Positions 6,156 through 17,264 of a stretch of 64,000 bases of DNA are shown piece after piece (position 1 is the stretch's first letter; each line of letters opens with the position of its first letter). The position numbers were made by a program, and so were the translations under genes. Where the stretch lies: assembly GCF_030063145.1 (NCBI RefSeq), contig NZ_JASISM010000008.1, positions 1 to 64,000 on the forward strand. Reading direction: 5' to 3'. The stretch is from Cryobacterium sp. PH31-L1. Its GTDB lineage: Bacteria > Actinomycetota > Actinomycetes > Actinomycetales > Microbacteriaceae. The notes below the pieces were generated by a model. That model saw only the letters and a list, made by a program, of their open reading frames with translations. It did no database searches and had not been told where the DNA came from.

Positions 6156-7667
6156 CTACTTCGAAGCGGATGCCTCAGCGGCCGCCTTCTCGGCAACCGG
6201 CGCCTGCGCGGAGGGTGCCTTCGTGGATCCGGCGGCGGCATCCGATGGAGCAGCCTTCGCCGTGGGCTTGCGCGGCGCACGAGGCGCACGCGGAGCCGTC
6301 GGCGCCTTGGCCGCGGGCGCAGCAAGAGCCGCAGCAGCAGGAGCCGGCGGCTTCGGGCGCGAAGCGAACTCTTCGAACACAGCGCGCGGGTGTTCCGTGG
6401 CACTCAGCGACACGACATCGCGACCGAGTAGCACGTTGTTGACCCAGCCCCACACGACGCGGAACTTGCGCTCCCAGCTGGGCATGGCCAGGCCGTGGTA
6501 ACCACGGTGGGCGAACCAGGCCGGCAGGCCGGTGACGGCAAGGTTGCCGCTCTGAAATACGCCGACACCGATGCCGAGACCGGCGACGGCACCGAGGTTC
6601 TTGTGCAGGTACTGCACCGGCTCTTCGCCGCGCAGTACTGCGACCAGGTTCTTGGCGAGCAGCTTGCCCTGACGCACTGCGTGCTGGGCGTTGGGCACGC
6701 AGTTGCCACCGACACCGCCACCACTCAGGTCGGGGACACAGCTGACGTCGCCGGCGCCCCAGGCATCAACGATGATGTCGTCTTCGGTTCCAACACGCAG
6801 GTCCGCGCGAACCTGCAGGCGGCCACGCTCTTCGATCGGAAGGTCGGTGTGACGCACGATCGTGGGGTTGGCCATGACGCCGGCCGTCCAGACGATGAGG
6901 TCGGTCTCGAACGTCTCTCCGGTGGAGAGCTCGATCTTGCCGTCGACCGCACTGGTCAGCTGGGTGTCGAGGTGAATCTGCGCGCCGCGACCGGCGAGGT
7001 TGTCGATGACCCACAGGCTCGTCTTGAGCGACACCTCGGGCATGATGCGACCCATGGCCTCAATGAGGTGAAAGTTGGTTTCTTCGAAGCTGATCTCCGG
7101 GTAGAGAGTGAGCAGCGAGGTGGCGAAGGAGCGCAGCTCGGCGAACACCTCGATGCCGGCGAAACCGCCACCGACCACGACGAAGGTGAGCAGGCGTTCG
7201 CGTTCGGGACCGGCCGGCAGGGCAGCGGCCCGGTCGAAGTTAGTCAGCACGCGGTCGCGGATGGCGACGGCTTCTTCGATGGTCTTCAGGCCGATGGCTT
7301 GGTCGGCAACACCCGGAATCGGGAAGGTGCGCGAAACAGCACCGGCGGTGACCACGACGATGTCGTACTTGAATTCGTACGGCTCGCCGATCGGCGGGGT
7401 GATCGTGGCCGTCTTGTCGGCGTGGTTCACGTGCGTGACCTTGGCGGAGACAACATTGGTCTTCTTGAGGTGACGACGGTGCGACACAACCGCGTGACGC
7501 GGTTCGATGGATCCGGCAGCGACCTCCGGCAGGAAGGGCTGGTACGTCATGTACGGCAGCGGGTCCACGATGGTGACCTCGGCTTCGCCGGATCGTAGCC
7601 ATTTCTCGAGCTTCCACGCCGTGTAAAAACCGGCGTAGCCGCCACCAACAATGAGAATTTTGGGCAC
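6156..7667 (-). CDS. ndh: Type II NADH dehydrogenase (NDH-2), FAD/NAD(P)-dependent
   Basis: The 503-residue flavoprotein starts with the FAD-binding Rossmann motif V-G-G-G-Y-A-G-F (about residues 7-14). A second dinucleotide-binding motif (V-V-G-G-G-F-A-G-I-E) lies near residue 168. The family segments PYMTYQPFLPEVAAGSIEPR and GNCVPNAQHAVRQGK follow. NDH-2 oxidises NADH and reduces menaquinone at the membrane face without pumping protons. The GTG at 7667 fits the conserved start PKILIVGGG; AGGAGG stands ten bases upstream. The last 70 or so residues form an Ala/Pro/Lys-rich low-complexity tail not needed for catalysis. It lies downstream of the subtilase gene, separated by 22 bases. Confidence 0.92.
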   Translation of the reverse strand: MPKILIVGGGYAGFYTAWKLEKWLRSGEAEVTIVDPLPYMTYQPFLPEVAAGSIEPRHAVVSHRRHLKKTNVVSAKVTHVNHADKTATITPPIGEPYEFKYDIVVVTAGAVSRTFPIPGVADQAIGLKTIEEAVAIRDRVLTNFDRAAALPAGPERERLLTFVVVGGGFAGIEVFAELRSFATSLLTLYPEISFEETNFHLIEAMGRIMPEVSLKTSLWVIDNLAGRGAQIHLDTQLTSAVDGKIELSTGETFETDLIVWTAGVMANPTIVRHTDLPIEERGRLQVRADLRVGTEDDIIVDAWGAGDVSCVPDLSGGGVGGNCVPNAQHAVRQGKLLAKNLVAVLRGEEPVQYLHKNLGAVAGLGIGVGVFQSGNLAVTGLPAWFAHRGYHGLAMPSWERKFRVVWGWVNNVLLGRDVVSLSATEHPRAVFEEFASRPKPPAPAAAALAAPAAKAPTAPRAPRAPRKPTAKAAPSDAAAGSTKAPSAQAPVAEKAAAEASASK

Positions 7668-7689
7668 GATGAGAAGGCCTCCTACATGA

Positions 7690-9006
7690 TTATGATTGTG
7701 CGAAATCTTTGGGATTGCGCCGAATTCGCTTGATATGCCGAGTGGCCCCAATGCCGAGCAGCGTTACTAGGATACCAAACACCACGAGTACAGCGAGCGG
7801 CAGACTGATATAAGTCAATGTCAGCTGGTTGGGAAGCCAGGCCGTGAGCACGTTTTGGGCCGGAAGCGCCGGGTCGTCGTCCGCGGCTGCGGGTGCTTCG
7901 GCGGCGGGAACCTCGGTGGGAACGACCTCGATCTCGGCCCGACGGTGCAGGGTGATCCACTCCGTCAGCAACTGGCTGGGAGTGGCCCCGGTTGCCGGAG
8001 CAACGTAGCGGGTCACCGCGGCCGCGGCATCGATTAGACCGTTGCCGTAGATCGGGCTCGGCACTGATTGCCCGTTCGAGTTCGCTGTGGCAATCACCCG
8101 GTTCATGACCCCTGCCGCGTCAAGGTCGGGGTACGCGGCTCGAACGAGGGCGACGAGTCCGGACACGATCGGCGCCGCAGCGCTGGTTCCGTCCCACTGC
8201 ACGTACGACGAGTCGGGCATGACACCGACCAGTTTCTCGCTCGGAGCGGCGATGGCGATGGTGATTCCCTGCGAGGAAGCGTCAAAACTCGCCGTCTTGT
8301 TGCGGTCAACACCGGCGACCGTGAGCACGCCGGGAATCGTCGCCGGAGCACCGACCTCGGTGGTACCGCTTCCCCGGTTGCCGGCCGCGGCCACGACGAC
8401 GACATCATTGTCAAACGCGTAAAGAAAGGCGTCGTCCCAGCTTTCCGGCCAGTACAGCGTGTTGCGGGTCAGCGACATATTGATGACATCGGCACCGTTG
8501 TCGACAGCCCAGCGGATGCCCTGCGCGATCTGGTCATCATTGCTCACCGCGGAACGGGTGCTGCCGAACGCGACTGACACCGCCAAAATGGATGCTTCTG
8601 GCGCCACCCCGATGAGGCCCGCGCCGTCACCGGTTCCGCGACCGGCCAGCAGAGAGGCCACGAGGGTGCCGTGCTCGCCGTCATCGTCATCGCCGGCGAC
8701 CGGCGTCTGGCCGTTCGCGGAACCGAGGCCGGAAACATCCGTTCCCCCGGTCACGACGCCGTTCAACTCGGGGACGCTGCCTTTGACCCCGGAGTCGATG
8801 ACGGCGACGGTGACGCCGGCGCCCCGCGTGGTGTTCCAGGCTTCGGTGAACCCGTAGTCGTTCAGCCAGTACTGCAGGTCACGAATCTGGTCGGCGTGCG
8901 CTGCGGGCGCGTCAAGCATGACGGAGCCGGCGATAGTGCCGCCGAACAGCGTTGTGGCGAGGGCGAGCGCGACACCGGTGGTGACACGGCGCGAGAGTGC
9001 AGTCAC
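7690..9006 (-). CDS. S8 family subtilisin-like serine protease, membrane-anchored
   Basis: The 438-residue product has a signal peptide (residues 1-38, ending near A-H-A). A subtilisin domain follows with the catalytic triad in order: D71 (V-A-V-I-D-S-G-V), H112 (G-E-H-G-T-L-V-A) and S275 (D-G-T-S-A-A-A-P). After an Ala/Pro/Glu-rich linker there is a membrane helix (about 398-421) and a basic cytoplasmic tail. This layout resembles mycosin-type and other actinobacterial surface subtilases. No type VII secretion genes are nearby. The GTG at 9006 overlaps the TGA of the DUF501 gene by four bases, so it is the last member of the ftsB-DUF501-protease string. Confidence 0.92.
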   Translation of the reverse strand: MTALSRRVTTGVALALATTLFGGTIAGSVMLDAPAAHADQIRDLQYWLNDYGFTEAWNTTRGAGVTVAVIDSGVKGSVPELNGVVTGGTDVSGLGSANGQTPVAGDDDDGEHGTLVASLLAGRGTGDGAGLIGVAPEASILAVSVAFGSTRSAVSNDDQIAQGIRWAVDNGADVINMSLTRNTLYWPESWDDAFLYAFDNDVVVVAAAGNRGSGTTEVGAPATIPGVLTVAGVDRNKTASFDASSQGITIAIAAPSEKLVGVMPDSSYVQWDGTSAAAPIVSGLVALVRAAYPDLDAAGVMNRVIATANSNGQSVPSPIYGNGLIDAAAAVTRYVAPATGATPSQLLTEWITLHRRAEIEVVPTEVPAAEAPAAADDDPALPAQNVLTAWLPNQLTLTYISLPLAVLVVFGILVTLLGIGATRHIKRIRRNPKDFAQS

Positions 9007-9539
9007 TCCGAAGCCGTCCCGGCGGCCACCGCACTGTAGTCCAGGCAGACGCAGACCGAGGGCGACCAGGCCGCTCGCGCCAGCGCGAGGTCGCCGATCG
9101 GGTTTACACCGGGCCCGGCGGCCAGGGAGTGCGCGGCCAGGGCGTGCAGACACTTGACCCTGCTCGGCATGCCGCCGGAGGAGATCCCGGCGATTTCCGG
9201 CACGGTGCCAAGCTGGTCGCGGTCGAACAGAAAACTTTGGTGAGCGCGCTCGTAAGCTGCCCGCAGCTCGCCATCCTCGGCGAGCAGGTCGTTGTATTCG
9301 TTCATGACCTGGGTGGCCTCGAGAGATGAGATCGCCGCCGTCGCGGCCGGATGGCAGAGGTAGTACAGCGTGGGAAACGGGGTGCCGTCGGCCAGCCGGG
9401 GTGCGGTGGCGACCACGGTCGGCGCTCCGCAGACGCAGCGCGCGGCGATGCCGACGACGTTGCGGGCCGGGCGACCCAGCTGCGCCGAAACGAGATCGAT
9501 ATCGGCCGCAGTGAACGGGTCGAACGGCGGCCGAGTCAC
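9003..9539 (-). CDS. DUF501 domain-containing protein
   Basis: The 178-residue protein belongs to DUF501, nearly always found after ftsB and enolase in Actinobacteria. It contains a cysteine pair C-V-C-G near residue 37, the block FPTLYYLCHPAATAAISSLE, and the C-terminal segment GGMPSRVKCLHALAAHSL, all family hallmarks. The function is unknown; conserved cysteines and histidines hint at metal binding. The GTG at 9539 overlaps the ftsB stop (GTGA) and its own TGA overlaps the next start in the same way, so three genes are translationally coupled. Confidence 0.9.
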   Translation of the reverse strand: MTRPPFDPFTAADIDLVSAQLGRPARNVVGIAARCVCGAPTVVATAPRLADGTPFPTLYYLCHPAATAAISSLEATQVMNEYNDLLAEDGELRAAYERAHQSFLFDRDQLGTVPEIAGISSGGMPSRVKCLHALAAHSLAAGPGVNPIGDLALARAAWSPSVCVCLDYSAVAAGTASE

Positions 9540-10039
9540 GGCACCACCGGTGCCGGTGCTTGCGGAGCGAGGCCGGCCGTCATGGTGGAGGCGAACAAGG
9601 AACCCAGCCAATCAATTGTGGTGCTTTGAATATTCGTGCTGACCGGGGTCGTATCCGCTTCGAGCGGAGCGACGACCGGCAGATCGTTGATGACGAGAAA
9701 GCTGATGTCCCCTGGCAGCACGTACGACAGCCGCTCGCGGGCCTGCGTCGTGACATAGGTACGGTCGTTCCAGCGCTCCAGCTGGCTCGTGAGCTGGTCG
9801 ACCTCGGCCTTCTGGTCGGCGACAGCAGCACTGAGCTGGCTGATTTGCTGCCGCTGCTCGGCGTAGGTGCGGAGGCTCGGCGCGAGCACCACGACGGCAA
9901 GAATGAGGACGACCATCATCACGAGTGAAAATCCGGAGAACCGGATGCTGCGCAGCCAGCCGCCGGCCGGCGTCTCGGCTTCCGCGACAGCGGGTTGACG
10001 TGCTGCCGACGCGCTCTGGGCAGGTCGTTTCTGATCCAC
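9536..10039 (-). CDS. ftsB: FtsB/DivIC-type septum formation initiator
   Basis: The 167-residue bitopic membrane protein has a short cytoplasmic N-terminus and a membrane helix around residues 33-53. A coiled coil (about 55-90, Y-A-E-Q-R-Q-Q-I-S-Q-L) is followed by the conserved segment ARERLSYVLPGD. FtsB-like proteins link early and late cell-division proteins in the FtsQLB complex. The GTG at 10039 follows an AAGGAG site at good spacing. Enolase lies upstream behind a strong terminator. A Pro/Ala-rich C-terminal tail of about 50 residues is longer than in well-studied homologues. Confidence 0.9.
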   Translation of the reverse strand: MDQKRPAQSASAARQPAVAEAETPAGGWLRSIRFSGFSLVMMVVLILAVVVLAPSLRTYAEQRQQISQLSAAVADQKAEVDQLTSQLERWNDRTYVTTQARERLSYVLPGDISFLVINDLPVVAPLEADTTPVSTNIQSTTIDWLGSLFASTMTAGLAPQAPAPVVP

Positions 10040-10088
10040 GGCAACTCCTTTCGCTGGCTGGACGTGCTGGTGAAAATGGTACCAAGCG

Positions 10089-10140
10089 AAAGCTGTGGGC
10101 CCCCGACCAGCCAAAATCGGTGGTCGGGAGCCCGAGCTTT
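10089..10140 (-). terminator. Strong hairpin terminator after eno
   Basis: GGGCCCCCGACCA (10097-10109) pairs with TGGTCGGGAGCCC (10121-10133) through 13 pairs including one G-U. An outer stem AAAGCT/AGCTTT (10089-10094, 10135-10140) extends it. It begins 15 bases after the enolase stop and should separate eno from ftsB. Confidence 0.75.
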
Positions 10141-10154
10141 GTTGTGGGGCGCTG

Positions 10155-12805
<2,651 letters not shown>

Positions 12806-12898
12806 GGGGCAATTCTCTCAGGTGCCGTCGACGCGTTGCACCGCCCACCCCGAACGGGAACGCCCGTAGACTCGGGGGAAACAACTGGGGGTGTCGCA

Positions 12899-13906
12899 AT
12901 GTCAGCGACGACGATTTTCGGCTCGGACGGGATCGTGCCGAGCGGCATCGCGGTGACCGGGGTGAGCCGGGCATTCGGCAGCGTGTTCGCGCTGCTCGAT
13001 GCGACCCTCACGGTACCGGCCGGGTCGGTCACGGCCCTGATCGGGCCGAACGGCTCGGGCAAGACCACGCTGCTGCTCATGCTTGCCACGCTGCTCACAC
13101 CCGATGCGGGCAGCATTCGCATCAACGGTCACGACCCGGTCACCGAACCGGAACGCGTGCGCGCCCTGATGGGCTGGATGCCAGACACCCTCGGCTCCTG
13201 GCCAAGCCTCTCCGCCCGCGCAGCCCTGCAAACCACCGGTCGCATGTACCGCATGACCCGCGAGCAGGCCGCCGCGCGCGCCGACGCGCTGATCCTTCTG
13301 ACCGACCTTACGGACTTCGCCGACCGCCCCTCGCGGGTGTTGTCACGGGGCCAGAAGCAACGACTGAGCCTGGCCAGGGCGCTCGTGCACTCCCCCAGCG
13401 TGCTGCTGCTCGACGAGCCGGCCTCCGGCCTCGACCCGGCAGCCCGCGCCGCGCTGCGCCAGCTGCTCCGCCGCCTGGCCAGTGAGGGCGCCGCCATCCT
13501 CGTCTCCAGTCACGTTCTCGCCGAGCTCGACGAGATGGCGGATGCCGCGGTGTACCTGTCCGACGGCCGGACCGCGAGCCCGGAGCAGGTGGCCGCGGCC
13601 GGCGCAAGCGCCAGGGCCTGGCGCATCCGCTCGCTTGATGACGCGGCGCTGGCCGGTGCGCTCGCCGCACCGGGCGTGGTCGGGGCGCTCGTGCAGGTGC
13701 TCGGCGTCGACCAGCTCGGCACCCTGGTGCAGGTGGAAAATGAAGCCTCGGCGGCCGCCCTGCTGCACAACCTGGTGCTGAGCGGGGTTCCGGTCTGCGA
13801 CTTCGGCCCCGCCGTCGGCAACCTCGAACACACTTTTCTCGACCTCACCCGAGAGAGACCGGCACGACACAGTTCGATCGTCGTCAACCCGGAGGTAACC
13901 CCATGA
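12899..13906 (+). CDS. ABC exporter ATP-binding protein
   Basis: The 335-residue ATPase has Walker A G-P-N-G-S-G-K-T-T (about residues 47-55), Q-loop region LMGWMPD, and the signature SRGQKQRLSLARAL. Walker B is V-L-L-L-D-E-P, followed by D-P-A-A-R and the switch histidine S-S-H. A C-terminal accessory region of about 110 residues follows, as in ABC-2 type exporters (CcmA-like). The ATG at 12899 is preceded by GGGGGT. A longer in-frame extension into hisS antisense is not coding. It overlaps the permease gene by four bases (ATGA), forming a two-gene export system. The substrate is unknown. Confidence 0.9.
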   Translation: MSATTIFGSDGIVPSGIAVTGVSRAFGSVFALLDATLTVPAGSVTALIGPNGSGKTTLLLMLATLLTPDAGSIRINGHDPVTEPERVRALMGWMPDTLGSWPSLSARAALQTTGRMYRMTREQAAARADALILLTDLTDFADRPSRVLSRGQKQRLSLARALVHSPSVLLLDEPASGLDPAARAALRQLLRRLASEGAAILVSSHVLAELDEMADAAVYLSDGRTASPEQVAAAGASARAWRIRSLDDAALAGALAAPGVVGALVQVLGVDQLGTLVQVENEASAAALLHNLVLSGVPVCDFGPAVGNLEHTFLDLTRERPARHSSIVVNPEVTP

Positions 13907-14988
13907 CCAAGCGCGTGTTCCTGACCGGACTCTGGCTCATTGTCACCCTGGAACTGCGCCAACGGGTGCGCGGCGTCTCCTGGTACGTGCTGCTCGGCAT
14001 CTTCATGCTGCTCGTGGGAATCGTCACTTTTCTGCTCTGGCTGGCCACCTCGGCCTGGCTGTCCGGCGGCGGCGGCGTGTTCGGGGCCATCATCTTCTTC
14101 GTGCTGCTGCTCGGCACGCTGGTCTCGCCTGCGCTGTCCGGCAATGCGATCAACGGTGACCGGGATGCCGGCACCCTCGCCACCACGCAGGTCACGCTGA
14201 TCGGCACCGGGCAGCTCGTGCTCGGCAAGTTTCTGGCCGCGTGGATCACAGCGCTCGCCTTTCTCGCTGCGGCGCTCCCCTTTCTCATCTTCGCCGTCGT
14301 TCTCGGCGAGGTCTCCCTCGGCACGATAAGCGTTTCCGTGCTCGTACTCGCCGCCGAGCTCGGGGTCATCGCTGCGGTCGGTGTCGGGCTGTCTGGCATC
14401 CTGACCCGGCCGCTGTTCTCCATCGTGCTGACCTATCTCCTGGTTGCGGCACTCAGCCTCGGCACGCTTATTGCCTTCGCTCTGCTCGGCACCGCCACCC
14501 AGCAGGACGCAACCAGCGTGAACTACCAGGTGGTGTCGTCGACCTACGACGAGCAAACCGGCAAGCAGTCGGACATCATCTGCTCCACCGCGCAGACCTC
14601 GACCTACCCGGTGCCGCGGTTTGACTACTACTGGTGGATTCTCGCCGCGAACCCCTACGTTGTGGTAGCGGATGCCTCGCCCGGCAGCTTCGACGAGAAC
14701 GGTTCCCCGACCGACCTTTTCGGTCAGATCGCCGTCGGCGTGCGCGGCGCCCAGACACCCCCGGCGCTGTACTCGGAGTACAACGGCTGCGACGAAGCCG
14801 CCAACGGCTATTTCGACGAGGGAGCCTCCACCCGGCCGACCGCGCAGGAGACCTACGACGGTGCTGTGCCGAGCTGGTTCATCGGCCTCACCATGCACCT
14901 GCTGCTCGGCGCGGGCGCCCTGACGTGGGCCTGGCGCCGCACCCGCACCCCCGCGACGCACCTTCCCACCGGAAGCCGTATCGCCTAG
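13903..14988 (+). CDS. ABC-2 type transporter permease
   Basis: The 361-residue protein has about six membrane segments: near residues 28-50, 63-80, 110-135, 145-165, 168-190 and 328-345. A large polar region (about 200-325) rich in Tyr, Asp and Thr probably lies outside the membrane. S-G-N-A-I-N-G-D-R-D-A-G-T-L-A-T-T-Q is the short conserved cytoplasmic segment typical of ABC-2 permeases. It is coupled to the ATPase gene upstream by an ATGA overlap. The big outside domain hints at handling a lipid-linked or peptide substrate, but this is a guess. Confidence 0.85.
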   Translation: MTKRVFLTGLWLIVTLELRQRVRGVSWYVLLGIFMLLVGIVTFLLWLATSAWLSGGGGVFGAIIFFVLLLGTLVSPALSGNAINGDRDAGTLATTQVTLIGTGQLVLGKFLAAWITALAFLAAALPFLIFAVVLGEVSLGTISVSVLVLAAELGVIAAVGVGLSGILTRPLFSIVLTYLLVAALSLGTLIAFALLGTATQQDATSVNYQVVSSTYDEQTGKQSDIICSTAQTSTYPVPRFDYYWWILAANPYVVVADASPGSFDENGSPTDLFGQIAVGVRGAQTPPALYSEYNGCDEAANGYFDEGASTRPTAQETYDGAVPSWFIGLTMHLLLGAGALTWAWRRTRTPATHLPTGSRIA

Positions 14989-14991
14989 ACG

Positions 14992-15744
14992 TCAGGACGG
15001 GAAGGCGATGATTCCGGCGTCGAAGGCGTCGTCATCGACCGCGTTGTCTGCAGCTGCGGGGGCTTCCGCTCCGCGGATCTCCGCCTGCAGATCGCGCACG
15101 GCGCCGCGCAGGGCGCGTTCGGCATCAAGGCCCTGCGAGCGAGCCGACGCCACGATGGCCAGCAACAGCGGCCCGAGGTCGGCCTCGGACTCGATCGGAA
15201 GCGGGAAACCGGCATCCGCTTCGATTAGTCCGAGCTTCTCGGCCCGGCCGAGCACCTTGTCGGCGAGGGCCAGCGCCGGCATGCCGGCCGGAATACCGTC
15301 GAGCACGCTCGTGCGCCCCGGCTTCTCTTCGGCTTTGAAACCGTCCCAAGCGGCTGAGACTTCCTCCGCCGTCTCCAGCGTGACATCACCGAACACGTGC
15401 GGATGCCGCCCGACCATCTTCTCGGTCAGCCGGGCAGCGACATCCTGAATGTCGAAATTCTCGTCGGGCGTGTGCGCGGCCAGGTCGGCGTGAAAGAGCA
15501 CCTGGTACAGCACATCACCGAGTTCTTCGAGCAGATCGTCGCGACTGCCGTCTTCGATCGCCTCGATCAGTTCGTGGGTCTCCTCGACCAGGTGGCGCAC
15601 GAGCGAGGCGTGCGTCTGGTCGGCGTCCCACGGACATCCGCCAGGAGCGCGCAGCCGCGCCACGGTCGCGATGAGTATGTCGAGCGAGCTCGTCGGCACC
15701 TCGGGGTTCGATGCGGGGGAAGCGGAAAACACTGGGTTCGTCAT
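14992..15744 (-). CDS. mazG: MazG-family nucleoside triphosphate pyrophosphohydrolase
   Basis: The 250-residue protein contains the MazG core: [19 protein letters not shown], then [13 protein letters not shown], then [17 protein letters not shown], with the E-x-x-E and E-x-x-D metal ligands. MazG removes pyrophosphate from abnormal or excess NTPs and can lower ppGpp levels. The ATG at 15744 is chosen over a GTG nine bases upstream because AGGAG sits eight bases before it, and the GTG lies within that site's shadow. It converges with the ABC permease and diverges from nhaA. Confidence 0.9.
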   Translation of the reverse strand: MTNPVFSASPASNPEVPTSSLDILIATVARLRAPGGCPWDADQTHASLVRHLVEETHELIEAIEDGSRDDLLEELGDVLYQVLFHADLAAHTPDENFDIQDVAARLTEKMVGRHPHVFGDVTLETAEEVSAAWDGFKAEEKPGRTSVLDGIPAGMPALALADKVLGRAEKLGLIEADAGFPLPIESEADLGPLLLAIVASARSQGLDAERALRGAVRDLQAEIRGAEAPAAADNAVDDDAFDAGIIAFPS

Positions 15745-15890
15745 GGTCGGCACTCCTGGATCGTCGTTTCAATCGTAGGCGGGCATACTGCCAGAGGGTC
15801 GCTCAGGTACGTCGTGTATTCTGGTTCACGGTGAGCCGGGAAGTCTGGTCGGCAGTTGCTTGTGCGCGCCCGAAACACCAGAGGATTCTC

Positions 15891-17264
15891 ATGACCGAAC
15901 CGTCCAATCTGCCCACTCCCCCAAAATCTGCACCGTCGACCACGACCATTCTGCGCCGCGGCAGCTACCGCGAGTTCGTGCGTATCTCCGGCATCCTGCG
16001 CAAGGAAACGGTTGGCGGGGCGATTCTGCTCGCCGCCACCGTGGCCGCGCTCATCATGGCCAACTCCGAATTCTCCGACGCCTACTACGCCTTTCGCGAC
16101 TTCACGATCGGCTATGAGCCCTGGCACCTTCAGCTCAGCCTCGGCGCTTGGGCGGCCGATGGCCTGTTGGCGATCTTCTTCTTTCTGGCCGGCCTCGAGC
16201 TGAAACGTGAATTCGTGGCTGGTGACCTGCGCAGTGTGAACCGGGCCATTGTTCCGGTGGCCGCAGCGGTTGGTGGCGTGATCGTTCCGGCGGTCATCTA
16301 CACGCTGATCAACCTCGACTCCGGCGCCGAAACGCTGCGCGGCTGGGCGATTCCCACCGCGACGGACATTGCGTTTGCCGTCGCCGTGCTCGCCGTCATT
16401 GGATCAAAGCTTCCGCCAGCGCTCCGCATCTTTCTGCTGACGCTCGCCGTCGTCGACGATTTGCTCGCGATTGCGATCATCGCTTTCTTCTACACCGCAG
16501 ACATCGCCCTTCTGCCACTGCTGCTAGCGATTGTCGTGCTCGCGCTCTTCTGGATTCTGACCCACAAATTCTCCTATTTCTTCGGCACCCGAGCCTGGGC
16601 GGCGTGGGCGCTGCTGCTACCTCTCGGCGTCATCGTCTGGGCGCTGGTACATGGTTCCGGTATACACGCGACTGTCGCTGGAGTCCTGCTCGGATTCGCC
16701 GTCCCCGTTCTGCGCAGCAAACGCGGAGGCGGCCCCGATGCCGGCCCCGGGCTGGCTGAAACTCTCGAACACCGCATCCGCCCCTTGTCCAGCGGTATCG
16801 CCATCCCCGTGTTCGCCTTCTTTTCCGCCGGCGTCACAATCGGCGGTCTCGACGGCATGATTCGCGCCATCACCGATCCCGTTGCGCTGGGCATCGTAAT
16901 CGCCCTCGTGGTCGGCAAGCCGATCGGCGTGCTCCTGGCGACCTTCATCGTCACCAAGACCACCAAGGCCACGCTCGACCCCGACCTGGCCTGGATTGAC
17001 CTGATCGGCGTCTCACTACTGGCCGGAGTCGGCTTCACGGTCTCCCTGCTGATCAGCGAGCTGGCCTTCGGGCAGGGCAGCCCGCACGACGACCATGCCA
17101 AGGTCGCCATCCTGGTTGGGTCGTTGTTGGCCGCGCTACTGGCAACGGTCGTCCTCCGTGCGCGCAACCGCCACTACGGGCGTATCGCCGAGAAGGACGC
17201 ACTGGACAGCGACAACGACGGCATTCCGGATGTCTACGAGACAGACGCGGCGTCGAAGGGCTAG
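15891..17264 (+). CDS. nhaA: NhaA-type Na+/H+ antiporter with acidic C-terminal Ca-binding-like tail
   Basis: The 457-residue integral membrane protein has the NhaA core: [13 protein letters not shown], then [17 protein letters not shown], then the catalytic pair [12 protein letters not shown], then [15 protein letters not shown]. It exchanges external protons for internal sodium and controls pH and salt balance. The start at 15891 gives the usual short cytoplasmic N-terminus. The last 20 residues carry D-S-D-N-D-G-I-P-D (about 439-447), a thrombospondin-type-3 like calcium-binding word not expected in NhaA. The stop codon overlaps that of the convergent mfd gene (CTAG on both strands). Confidence 0.95.
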   Translation: MTEPSNLPTPPKSAPSTTTILRRGSYREFVRISGILRKETVGGAILLAATVAALIMANSEFSDAYYAFRDFTIGYEPWHLQLSLGAWAADGLLAIFFFLAGLELKREFVAGDLRSVNRAIVPVAAAVGGVIVPAVIYTLINLDSGAETLRGWAIPTATDIAFAVAVLAVIGSKLPPALRIFLLTLAVVDDLLAIAIIAFFYTADIALLPLLLAIVVLALFWILTHKFSYFFGTRAWAAWALLLPLGVIVWALVHGSGIHATVAGVLLGFAVPVLRSKRGGGPDAGPGLAETLEHRIRPLSSGIAIPVFAFFSAGVTIGGLDGMIRAITDPVALGIVIALVVGKPIGVLLATFIVTKTTKATLDPDLAWIDLIGVSLLAGVGFTVSLLISELAFGQGSPHDDHAKVAILVGSLLAALLATVVLRARNRHYGRIAEKDALDSDNDGIPDVYETDAASKG

